The notes below the pieces were generated by a model. The model made no database searches, was not told the origin of the DNA, and saw only the letters and a program-made list of their open reading frames with translations. Positions 47,753-57,569 of a stretch of 64,000 nucleotides of DNA are shown piece after piece. Numbering within the stretch: position 1 is the first letter of the stretch; every line of letters begins with the position of its first letter. Source of the stretch: Oscheius onirici (Eukaryota > Nematoda > Chromadorea > Rhabditida > Rhabditidae); contig OW051469.1 in NCBI GenBank assembly GCA_932521025.1, positions 3,422,398 to 3,486,397 of the forward strand. Reading direction: 5' to 3'. The position numbers were made by a program, and so were the translations under genes.

Positions 47753-48227
47753 ATTTTCTGAACGAAAAAGAGTAAAAATCGATTAAACATGATAGAGTAA
47801 TTAGAAGAAAAAATCTGATGATGGCGTTGCCAGCCGTACGCAATCACGTACGGTATTTCTTTGGGGACGCAAAAATCCTAAATTGTGCAGGAAACAACGA
47901 TTTTATTATTGAGAAATATGTCTGCGTATCTTTGACTGACTCACTTTTGTATGTTGAAATTGCGACAACGAAAACTTTTTAAAGGCGCAACAGCCGCCAG
48001 AAGAGAGTACTGGAATTCGCTCCCAGTTCCATTGCGGATAGCTTCTTTTCTGACTTGGTCAGTTAAACAGCCTGTTTGAACGGAAACATAAGGGTAGAAA
48101 ATATCGCCCGGCAATTATCTTCCATGTTATTTACTCAGATTACCAGTCTGTCTCTCTGTCCGTAGTTTACCATAACCATTTGGAAAACATTCTGCAGTGT
48201 ATGTTTATTGAGTCTCAATCCACAAAG

Positions 48228-48686
48228 TCAGTACTTTTTGAAGCCTGGCAGAAGACGATCGACCGTCTCGAGCATGCTCTTCCTGATCCTGGCGAGATCC
48301 TTGTCCCGGTAGCCGTACATCTGCAGTTGGATGGCATAACGTAAAATGTGTTGAAGGAAGCGATTCCTACTGTAGTATACATGGATCGACTGATTGGTAT
48401 CCGGAGCCTCCTCCTCCTCGTAGAAGAAGGACATCTTTCGCTGATTCAGATCCGTCGGGAAGATTTCCAAGACGAGACGCTCGACGAGACGACGATGGGC
48501 GAGCAGGATCGGGAGACGGCCACGAGAGTCAAAGTTGTACTTGAAGATGGCAGTGGCCAGAATGTTCAGGCGCTTCACCTCGATTGCCGTCGTCTCCGGC
48601 GGCTCTTTGGGGTCGTAGTAGAACGAGTAGTCGCAGTCGAGAGAGGAGCTGCTCGGAAATTCCAAGTAGAAGTGTCCTGGAGACAT
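48228..48686 (-). CDS. Unrecognised single-exon protein of 152 residues
   Basis: An uninterrupted frame from MSPGHFYLEFPSSSSLDCDY to RLLPGFKKY, with AATAAA shortly after the stop (about 48207-48212). The composition suggests a helical domain (RLNILATAIFKYNFDSRGRL, RRLVERLVLEIFPTDLNQRK, RYAIQLQMYGYRDKDLARIR). No signal peptide or membrane segment, and no family recognised. A damaged inverted copy of its 3' end, including the 3' UTR, lies at 53875, which shows that this region existed as a transcribed unit of DNA before the copy was made. A 139-codon frame on the other strand is a shadow. Confidence 0.6.
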   Translation of the reverse strand: MSPGHFYLEFPSSSSLDCDYSFYYDPKEPPETTAIEVKRLNILATAIFKYNFDSRGRLPILLAHRRLVERLVLEIFPTDLNQRKMSFFYEEEEAPDTNQSIHVYYSRNRFLQHILRYAIQLQMYGYRDKDLARIRKSMLETVDRLLPGFKKY

Positions 48687-49425
48687 CTTCGAGGGGCTAC
48701 GAATGGCTCTTGGAGCAGAAACTATAGAGATTTCATTGTTTTTGATGTTTTTCGGAACAATTTGTAACTTTTTTTGGGAAACTTTTGAATTGATTAAATT
48801 GGAAACAAAAGTGCTTTTAGCTAATTAGAGAAACTTGAAGTTTTCTACCAAGGACACTGCGCTTTCCTCAAAAAGAAACTCTTTAGCATAGAGGAATGTT
48901 TTGCCGTTGCTTCCTTCGGAGATGGCTGGTTCTCTAAATCATCTAATTTTCGTGGTATTGTTTATAGCTCCAAGAGACAGCTGCTACTCGAGAACCTCTA
49001 TATGAGGAAAAACATGAAATGGAGGACCTTTGGGGTTGAAAAGGGAGATTTGCTGACATCTTTCTTTACTGAAGCGCAATGGTGCCTCTCTGAAGAGATA
49101 CACGCAGTTGTCGAGACTAAGATAACATGTCAAGTTTTGTCATGTTCTTTTATCGAACGAGTTTTTTAAGGGAATTTAGCCTGTTGGAATTAAGACAATG
49201 TAGAACAACCAAGAGAGGCTCACTAGTTGTATGCCACCAAGCACGGTATGATTAAAACAGACCCAAAAATGTAAAGGACTGGTGCTGCTGGTCTCTGCTT
49301 GAATAAATCTACAGTAACAAGCCAACTAACTTTCCTTCTGTACTGACTCTATAGAACCACAAACGAAGCATTTATTGAACATTCTACTATTTTCCCATCT
49401 CGATCCTCTTCTCCAAAATGGCAGA
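48687..49425. other. Intergenic stretch with a dispersed repeat copy
   Basis: Contains the repeat at 49057-49200 described separately. TTTATT at about 49370 is the polyadenylation signal of the lectin gene on the minus strand. No gene seen. Confidence 0.4.
49057..49200. repeat. Dispersed repeat, copy 1
   Basis: Shares CATCTTTCTTTACT, CAGTTGTCGAGACTA, AACATGTCAAGTTTTGTCAT and CTTTTATCGAACGAG, in order, with the copy at 62058-62230. The copies differ by small insertions (a TCCG run is present only in the second). Confidence 0.65.
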
Positions 49426-51038
49426 TCAGTCAAGCATAACTCCAGCTAAAAGCGGATACCATCAGCAAAAAAGATAGCACGACTTACCCTGCTCGCAAAT
49501 GAAGGCCTGCTTACTGCTCATATAGTCATTCTTCCATCCTCCGGGGTTCGAATCCATATTGTTTGCAATTAACTTGTAAACAAAGTCGCCGTTAGAAGGA
49601 TACGCTCTACATGAATTATTGTGTGTTTCCAAGACGAAATTCATACTGTTTTGTGTAAAAGTTTGTATAGCTTCCCAGCGGAGAACCATCCGCCCAGCGA
49701 CAGCTTGAAATTGTTCCACTTGTACAGTGAAGACCGATCCATGGACACGAGCCGTCCACACAACGAAGACCGGACAAATTGAACAAAAATCTATTAAGTG
49801 AGCTCGAGTCGATCTTTGCTAAAGTTGAATTCTGCTTTGAGCACTGCTGTTGTGCATCAGTCCACGAAACTTCCATGGAGTCAATGACCTAAGCATGAAA
49901 TTTGCCGTAGCAGGAATAAAGAGGCTACCTTATAACAGCGGCAATTTGTGGCAAAGACGATGTAACCGGTGGGACAAAGAGTAGCAGATCCTGAATATTA
50001 TTGACTTTTAGGCCATTGGATCATGGTATCAGTGTCATCTTTTGGTTATTCTGGTCGAGCTTATCTTTTCGTTTTCGTAGTATTTGTAGGCACAGAGGCA
50101 CAAACATCTTATGGACTTTCTTATCAGTGTTTGAACTTGACACCTTAGAGTGTCTCAAAAAACGTTGACGAGCCCAAAGCAGCACTCTGTTGGAATTCCG
50201 AGGTAGGAAAAATGCCGATTTTTGACCGATCTGTTGGCGCAATAACCCTTGAGGATTATTCCCAAGTACTGTAGACAAACAAGCAAAAAACTATAAACCC
50301 TAAAGGGAACCGAACCTGAGACATCTTTATCTTTGCAGTCTAATCTCTAACCGCCTGCGCTATGCGGGGAAGGTTGCGCAGAACCTCTTTCTGTTTGATG
50401 AGTTCATGGGTTGTTTAGGGATGTGTTTAAACTCACCTATGGTGCACTCCTTAGGAGGTTGTTTGGTGACTGTTGTTGTTCGAACTGTGGGCATCTGTGT
50501 AGTACAGCTGACTGGTTGTGCATTTTGACTAAGACTGCACATGAAGGGAAGAGCTGTGCTACAAGCAGTCGTTCTAAAAGTTCTTTTCTTTATTGGCAAA
50601 AGTTTAATACTCACATCCACTTTTCGTCTCCTTCTCGGAAACTTGCGCAATCTTTTGAGGCCGCAGGTTCTCCAGAAGCCCAATTTTTGTAGGAAAAAGT
50701 CGAGTTGTCAGTCCAAGACCATGTCGGAGCTAGCAAAAGACTAGTCCCAATCCAAAAACTGGGAGAGCTTGAAGATGTGTCAGTTCCGGCAATTCCAGCG
50801 ATAAAGTTGTTTTCAAAGGCATTTCCGATAGAAGCCAGGTTTCCACCGATAGCATTGCATTGTCTTTCGGCTGCTAGAAAAGGCTCTGCTGTTTTGTAGT
50901 ATTTGTAGCATCTGAAAAGTTCGACATCTTGTAAAGAAAAAATGCCTACTTATTCAAGCCAGATTCGGATATTGTTCCAGGTGGACAGTCAGCAAAGACG
51001 AAGGAGAAAATTAGAGGGAAGAGGAAAATTGATAACAT
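49426..51038 (-). CDS. Secreted protein with two C-type lectin domains
   Basis: Signal peptide MLSIFLFPLIFSFVFADCPP (start 51038). Lectin domain 1 includes AAERQCNAIGGNLASIGNAF, FWIGTSLLLAPTWSWTDNS and YKNWASGEPAASKDC, ending FMCSLSQNAQ. A Thr/Pro-rich linker (TTQMPTVRTTTVTKQPPKEC) leads to lectin domain 2: WTDAQQQCSKQNSTLAKIDS, CPWIGLHC, CRWADGSPLGSYTNFY, and QAFICEQ. A 47-nt intron (GTATGA to CATGTAG) must be removed in domain 2 to keep frame. Both domains lack the EPN/QPD and WND calcium-sugar motifs, so classical sugar binding is doubtful. Such genes often respond to microbes in nematodes (established for the family, not shown here). An intron of about 450 nt between the domains contains a tRNA-like SINE. 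Confidence 0.8.
50300..50372 (-). repeat. tRNA-like SINE in a lectin gene intron
   Basis: On the minus strand: GCATAGCGCAGGCGGTTAGA (A-box-like) and, about 40 nt later, CAGGTTCGGTTCCC (B-box-like). The stems do not close into a good cloverleaf, so this is a tRNA-derived repeat rather than a tRNA gene. Confidence 0.5.
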
Positions 51039-51370
51039 CGAGTTTAAGCAGTGCACGATAAGTCGGCGGTGTCTGACCAAAAAATGATTGTGCCTCCTTA
51101 TAACAGACTATTATCAGTAGCTTTGCTTGACTGTTGCCTAGAATTTTTCGTCAGTAGTGACGAATTTGACGGTTCACCTACATTAGGCACAAAACATCAC
51201 CCACGATTGTTAATTTTTTGCACGCTAAGACGAAGGTCTTCCGTAACTTTTAGACAGTCAAGCGACGACGGAAATCGAGATGAAGCGCCTGAACATGCCA
51301 TCTTCTAGTACAACTTTGCTTCGCGTGGCCGTCTTCCGATGATCGTGCAACGTCAGAGTTCGAATACTGT

Positions 51371-51764
51371 AAATTTAGGAAATAGTTCGGCAGGCAACCC
51401 CCGTTCGTTTGAATTTTTGCGAGGGCTTTCTCAATCTCGCTAATCTGGCGTTTTTAGCTATTTTCCACCCATTATTTCACTTTCTCGATGCTTTTATCGA
51501 TCTCAGCGTGTAAAAGCACCCCTAAGACACTCAATTCACGCGAAAATTAAACGAAACTAACGAAATGCACACGTTTCGACAATTGTACCCTCCTAATTTA
51601 GATTTCTCTCCATTTTCGCGTGAATTCGGTGTCTAAGGGGTTCTTTTACACGCTGAGTTCGATAAAAGCATCGAGAAAGTGAAATAATGGGTGGAAAATA
51701 GCTAAAAACGCCAGATTAGCGAGTTGAACGAACGGGGTTGCCTGCCGAACTATCACCTAAATTT
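51371..51764. mobile_element. MITE with nested inverted repeats, related to 42954
   Basis: Ends AAATTTAGGAAATAGTTCGG with CAGGCAACCCCCGTTCGTT, mirrored on the right (AACGAACGGGGTTGCCTGCC ... CCTAAATTT). Inside is a longer near-perfect inverted pair starting TCGCTAATCTGGCGTTTTTA and running through CACTTTCTCGATGCTTTTAT. The inner blocks resemble those of the element at 42954 (TATTTCACGTTCTAGCTGC). About 394 bp, non-coding. Confidence 0.75.
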
Positions 51765-51819
51765 ATATGACCCCGGAAACGGAAATTTTGCGTAAACAGT
51801 AAACAGTTTTTCTGAAAGT

Positions 51820-53291
51820 TTATTCATTGAAGTTATACAAATTCAAGAATTTATATCCTCGAAGAAGGTTACAAAATGCTTCAGGATTGAGAGGTAGGTC
51901 GGGATCGGCGTCATAAGACGAAAAGTCAAATGGAGTCGATTTTACAAAGCATTCTTGGAAATGAAGCATGTCAGACAAAGTTCGTATACCTATGTGAATA
52001 TCAAAATTTGTAATTATTCGATTGTAATTAATCAATACAAGGAATTCGCCTTTACCATTTCGTATGAATGTTAATCTTGCGTAATCAACAGTAATGAAGC
52101 TCCTCAGAACTGCTAGTATTGTATTGATATCAGCATCTGGATCAGTCCTGCCTGCGACGTGAATAGCCTTGAAAGTCCAATCACCGGACCGCCATCTCTG
52201 AAAATTTGTTGTAGTTTTGCGAAGAGCGTGAGATGCAGATAGAGAGAGAGTGCAAACGGAGAAGGGGATAATACAAAAGACGGAAAGTCTTTCTGCCACA
52301 TACCCGGATAACATAATCGGCAAGTCCGGGCAAGTAAGCCTTTACATTCTCAGCCGAGTTCAATACATCTGTCATCGTTAAAGAATTTGGAGGTCTTGTA
52401 GGTACTCTTGAATCTGCACCATTCTCATAAAAGATTACTTGATGAGGCATCTGGAAATTCTTTGATAATAAGCATCAAAATGATAAAAGTTACGATTTTT
52501 TTCAATAACTGCCAGTGGTATTCCTCCGGATCTTCCAAAAAATTAAACGATTTAACATTTTTCAACCATGGTTTCCAGATCAATCTGTCGCCTGTACGTA
52601 CTCGGATTCTTTCGATTTTAATAATGGGATATTTCATCTTCTCCAAGAAAACAACTAATTCGCCGCTGAACAACCTGCCCACTTCAAATGTAAAAGGTAG
52701 GATTGAAGAATGATCGTCGATGACAACGAGTTCGAAGGTAGACATCTTGAAGAAGATACTTTCCCTTATCTGACGAGAATCGACTCTTCGATATACAACG
52801 GAACTCACAATACTTCCATCCCGTACGGAATATTCTTGTAGTTCGGCGCTTCTGATTCTAATGCTAAATCTCGTAATATTCTTTTGTATAAGTTCACTCA
52901 TGAACTTGGAGAGCCGGAATGAACGAGAAAAAGCCCGCGAATGCATCTGAAGTTTTTTTTTTGCACGAATGCCTTAAAAAATAGAAACCTTTGAAAAAAT
53001 TGCCAAGAGATTGAACGTTGAGAGATTGTTCAAGGGTACTGGTTTCGGTAGAGCAAGTGAAAAGCTGTCGCGTTTCTTCAAAACCATGACATATTGATTT
53101 TCTACCGATTGAGACCAATACTGGTTTTTGTTTCTTTTGCAATATTGCAAAAGCAGCTCTCGTCTCACGTTGAATTCTTGGTCGCTGAGCTGAAACAGCA
53201 GGAATGTCTAGGAAAGTATACTAACCTTGTACACATGGACATCACTGTCTCGAAGAAAATCTTCCGGGAAGCAACTTATTTCCTGAGACAT
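51820..53291 (-). CDS. F-box-like family protein, member C
   Basis: Best-preserved member of the local family. Exons: MSQEISCFPEDFLRDSDVHV (start 53291); LSDQEFNVRRELLLQYCKRN... to LNNLSTFNLLAIFSK; MHSRAFSRSFRLSKFMSELI... to HWQLLKKI; MPHQVIFYENGADSRVPTRP... to LADYVIR; and RWRSGDWTFKAIHVAGRTDP... to NLYNFNE. Intron positions match member A, including the phase-0 intron inside the F-box-like motif (FNLLAIFSK / MHSRAFS) and the one before the W-x-S-G exon. About 390 residues. If the F-box reading is right, it would act as a substrate adaptor of an SCF ubiquitin ligase; the rapidly changing C-terminal part would then select targets. That role is inferred. Confidence 0.65.
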
Positions 53292-53639
53292 GTAGGAAGG
53301 AGATTGATTCTATTCTGGACAGTTTCGTATCGATTTCAGCAAAGTCAATCGATAAGTTCAGAGCTGCGCTTTGCGTCCGTGAACTTGATGAGCAAGGCTA
53401 GCTTTGTAAATTATGCAGGAGAAAATTCTTTCATCACACTGAAACGATCACAGACACATAAGGCAACGCGTAAAAGAATTGGATAAATATGAGTAAGGGG
53501 CGGGGAACAAAAGAATAAATATATCTACTCTGAACTGTGTACAAAAAATGCGGAGCGGAACCTATTAGTTTTGAGACAATCGTGAAAAGGGGGCTGAGAT
53601 ACACGAGAGACGGGAGAATCACCGGGAGAAAGTGACTAG

Positions 53640-53870
53640 ACAGGGCATTTTGATTCTGGCGCCAGACGGTCGAAGAGCTGGAACAAGAGATGAATGTTTG
53701 TAAGAATTGGGATCATTTTCGAGGCGAGGAGGTTCAAAAGTTGAAGAGTTTGTATTTTTTGGAACGGGAGAGGAGAGAATGAGCCAGAGAAAGAGAAAGA
53801 AAAGACTAACCTGTCTAAGTCCGGGAAGCCGCGAACGCGTCGGGGTAGATTCAACAGGCCGGGCAGGAAG
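53640..53870 (-). other. Two orphan exons next to an inverted gene fragment
   Basis: After an acceptor near 53872, a frame encodes GFLPGLLNLPRRVRGFPDLD up to a donor near 53812; after an acceptor near 53681 it continues LFDRLAPESKCPV to a TAG at 53640. The 5' part of such a gene would have to lie across the inverted fragment at 53875, where none is seen. Likely remnant. Confidence 0.3.
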
Positions 53871-53874
53871 CCAC

Positions 53875-54050
53875 TGAAAATATGGAGAATATTCCGCTAC
53901 GCCATCCCATCCGGCTGTACGGCTGTTGGGACAAGGATCTAGTCAGGATCAGGAAGAGCATGCTCGAGACGGTCGATCGTCTTCTGCCAGGCTTCAAAAA
54001 GTACTGACTTTGTGGATTGAGATTCAATAAACATACACTGCTGATCGTTT
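53875..54050 (+). pseudogene. Inverted partial copy of the 3' end of the gene at 48228
   Basis: About 120 nt of coding 3' end plus the first roughly 40 nt of 3' UTR, with its AATAAA, match the minus-strand gene at 48228 (MLETVDRLLPGFKKY and TGACTTTGTGGATTGAGA). A one-base deletion and substitutions upstream put the left part out of frame (RYAIPSGC and soon a stop), so it cannot make the original protein. Its orientation is opposite to that of the source. Confidence 0.8.
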
Positions 54051-54404
54051 TAACATATAGACAGAGCAGTGCTTCGATTTCTGACACGTCCCTGAGTGAA
54101 ATTACCTGCTTCCGTTCTGAACATTTCCCTGTCTCTTGACAGTACGCTAATGAATCAATCCCTCGTTCAGAATTCAGACAAGAAAGCCCCTTCGCTTCTT
54201 TTGTTCACGCCTTTCCCATGTTCCATTTTTATCAAAATATGACCAAAGGGCATAGACCAGACAGTCTTACAGCCTCTGGTACTGTTCCCGTAGTCCCAAT
54301 AACACCTTTGTCTCCCATATATGTTCCATGTTATTATAAAAAGGCGGTTAGTATCTGTTTGATCACCTCCTGCTATCTGCCTCCCCGTTTATAGTTTATT
54401 TGCA

Positions 54405-56340
54405 ATAATCATATACTTTCTATATGTCGCAACATGCTTCTCCTCCATTCGTTGGGGCTTATCCTTGCAGTTCTCATCCACACTTTGCCTAGCTGGTCAG
54501 TAAAGTCATCCCTCCATCTGGACTTCGGCCTTCCAGACATTCTTTTTCGTCTCCATGACCTCCATTCTGTGAGACACTTGGTCCATCGATCATCTTTCAT
54601 ATTCGCGATCTTCTTGGCCCAGGACCATTTTCGTTTTACCCATTCCTTTCTGACATCTGGCAGTTTCACCGTTTCTTCTAAGCACTTGTTGATTCTTCTG
54701 TCAAGAAGAGTAATGAACCATTTTCCGCATCATTTTTCTTTCAACAGTCACCAACTTCGTTAGCTCCTTCTGTCGTTTTCTCCAAGTCTCTGAAGCGTAT
54801 ATTAGGCATGGTTCGACGCACATCTTGTACAGTCTTCTTTTCTGCTTCATGTGGATTCGTTGATTGGTAAAGAGCTCGTAGAACTTGTTAAACGCACACC
54901 AACCAGATCGAATCCTCCGATTAACTTCGAGAGATCCTGTCGAATGAGACTCTGGTTCCAAGGTAGATGTACTCATGGCAATAGGGGACAAGATGACCAT
55001 TGACTGAGATTGGAGTTTGATTGCAATTTGTCATCAGCTTGATCTTCTGGCAGTTCATTGTGAGACCAACTTCGGAGCTTCGCTGCGCAAGATCCTCCAA
55101 CATCATTTGTAATTCTCTTGCCGAATGCGAGAAAAGGACTACATCATCAGCATACCGGATGTTGTGTAGATGTCTTCCATTTACATTCACGCCAAGTCCT
55201 TATATGTCCAGCGGAGTTTAGAGCATTGAGCCCATGCTCAATAGAGTTAAAAGCCTTGGAATAGTCTATGAAAGCAATGAACAAGGGGAAGTTGTACTCG
55301 ACTGCCTTTTCGATGAGGTCATTCATGACTTGGATGTGATCTGTTGTAGAGAAAGACCTCCTGAAGCCGGCCTGTTCGGGTGGTTGGTTATCATCTAATG
55401 TTCTTTGTATTCGGGAAAGCAGAATTGAGCTGAATACTTTGAAGACAACCGAGAGCAGGGCGATTGGACGGTAGTTTTTGATGTCCATGGGATCTCCTTT
55501 CTTGAATAGAAGGGAAATGGTCGAATCCGTCAAGTCATCTGATAATGTCTCGTTCTCAATGAACCCGTTATAGATGGCAGCCAGCGGCTTAGAAAGAGCT
55601 TCTTTGCACATGAGTAGCATGTCCGAATCTACTGCATCTGGTCCTGGAGCCTTCCCGAATTGCAACTTGGAGATTGCTTTTTCCACTTCACTTGGGAGAA
55701 TGTGCGGCATTACCTCGTCATTTTGCAGATTCGGTCGGGATACGGGCTCGATAGAGGTCCTCATAGAAGTCTTTAACCACAGGTCGGACATCTTCTGGAT
55801 GAGATATTACGACTCCATTTCTATCGGATACTTGGGTCAAAATCTTCTTCGCGGTCGTATTCTCCTTTAAGGCCTTTTGCAGACTTCGTCTTGTTGAAGA
55901 GCATCTTTGAGTCTCGTGTGATGTTTCAATCGTAAATCCTCTTTCAGGGATTCACGCAGGATCCTATTTACGACGCTGAACTCGACTCGAATGCTACGAG
56001 TCCCAGGATGATGTTGAAGTTCATGTCTTTTTTGGAAAAGGGCTTGAGTTCGCTGAGAAATGTGGCTCGTTTTGGGCACTGGGACAGAGGCGACTTCCCT
56101 TGCATGGAGAAGTAGATGACCTTGGTTGTAAGTGTCTACGTTCCCGTGTTGGATCATGACTTCAGTGGCGAATCGGAAGAGAGGCCTATTCAGCTGTGAT
56201 CTTTGTCTTGCTGACTGAGTCGAGTGAAACTTTCTAGTCGGCACGGTCAGCTTTCCTAACAGGAGACGGTGATCAGTGTTGAAATGTTTCCCGGAAATAA
56301 AATGTCTCCCCGTTTCCCTAGTGTAATAACTGCCCTCAGT
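54405..56340 (-). mobile_element. 5'-truncated RTE-type LINE with endonuclease remnant and reverse transcriptase
   Basis: Minus-strand reading: the last part of the AP-endonuclease (HFNTDHRLLLGKL, about 56280), a linker, then reverse transcriptase (ISKLQFGKAPGPDAVDSDML, SLLFKKGDPMDIKNYRPIAL, EQAGFRRSFSTTDHIQVMND, AFIDYSKAFNSIEH), the catalytic IRYADDVVLFSHSARELQMM, and the C-terminal region (RMSGRPKSRWRDDFTDQLGK). Frame breaks near 55200, 54960 and 54700 mean it is dead. It is truncated at its 5' end, as usual, and stops about 70 bp before the start codon of the GILT gene at 56411. Confidence 0.88.
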
Positions 56341-56410
56341 CGGTCGTCTATCTTTCACAAAGCTCTGTTGCTCTCCCTCAGCTGATCTCCTCAAAACAAA
56401 TTCCAGAAGT

Positions 56411-57407
56411 ATGAAGCTTCTGCTTCTTCTCCCAGTAGTTCTGGTAGCTGCTGAGAAATGCTCAGTCATTCCTTCCGACTTATGGTGTGCTAATAGAGAA
56501 TTAGAGAAGGCCTGCGGCTTCTCTGAGCATTGCGACAGGTAAACTTCCCAGTTTTTCTTTAAGAAGAGAGTCTAGATACCGTTCGGCGACCAGGAATCAG
56601 CCTGTACAGCTGACTCTCTTCATGGAGGCATTCTGTCCCGGGTGTCAGGCCTTCATTATCGATACACTCTCACAGATCTATAAGAATTTCGGAAAGTTTG
56701 TGCAGATTGAGATTGTACCTTATGGAAATGCACAAAAGAAGGTAGGTGAGGGGAGACAGAGAGAGAGAGAGAAACAGAATAGCAGAGAGACAGAGAAACA
56801 GGAGAAAATAGAGAGATAGAGAGACGAAGAGTTCTTTCAGAACGGAACCATAGAATGTCAACACGGAGAGGACGAGTGTCTGGCCAACAAATACGAGTCC
56901 TGTCTACTCCACTATCTCGATAATCAGACACAGATTCCTTTCATCTACTGTCTCGAGTACGGCATGTCGAAGAGAGGTGTAGACTTTCAAGCTGCTCTGA
57001 GAGAGTGCTACCAAAGAATCTCTGTCCCGAAGGGTGTGGAGGCATCTGTCAAGTCAGTACTGTTTCATTTTAAACGATATTCTGTTCAGATCTTGCGTTC
57101 AGGGTGATCTCGGTACCCAGCTGCAGAATCAGGCTGCCGAAAGGACAGCAGGAGCTTGGCCAGAAGAGCACCAATGGGTGCCGTGGTTCATGGTTAATAA
57201 CGTTTCTTTGAGCAAGTTCCAGGCACATGATAAGGATCTGGCGCTTCTGATTTGCGAGTGGTATGTCAAGATTTCTGTACAGTCATAGAATCATAAAGAC
57301 AGAGAGTCGGAATAATGTTCAGGTATACTGGAGACAAGCCGATCCCCTACTGCTCCAGCATCCAGAAGAGGAAGCTGAAGAAGATGACTCGTCGCTATTG
57401 GTACTGA
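56411..57407 (+). CDS. GILT-family thiol reductase, copy 1 (CPGC)
   Basis: Lysosomal or secreted thiol reductase of the gamma-interferon-inducible family, which reduces disulfides at low pH. Signal peptide MKLLLLLPVVLVAAEKCSVI. The active site is the CxxC motif in MEAFCPGCQAFIIDTLSQIY, followed by FGKFVQIEIVPYGNAQKK, the family signature CQHGEDECLANKYESCLLHY, PFIYCLEYGMSKRG, and a C-terminal domain (SCVQGDLGTQLQNQAAERTA, HQWVPWFMVNNVSL, LICEWYTGDKPIPYC). About 250 residues in five exons with short introns. It converges tail-to-tail on the second GILT gene. A LINE lies just upstream, so promoter sequence is limited or replaced. TTCCAG a few bases before the ATG may be a trans-splice site. Confidence 0.9.
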
Positions 57408-57569
57408 CTTAAACTTCTAAACCTTTTTATGGAATAAAGCTTGTCTCACATATTCGACTGTACTACTTATGAATTAGTCCATCTACATTATGTTCTTCCT
57501 GTAGATGTTCATGTTCATTTTCGATTATCTTGAACAAATACTTTATTCCAGTCGAACACTTTTATATAT

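Noticed and set aside
48348-48767. 139-codon plus-strand open frame
   Set aside because: Antisense to the 152-residue gene at 48228, which has its own AATAAA and a duplicated 3' end elsewhere.
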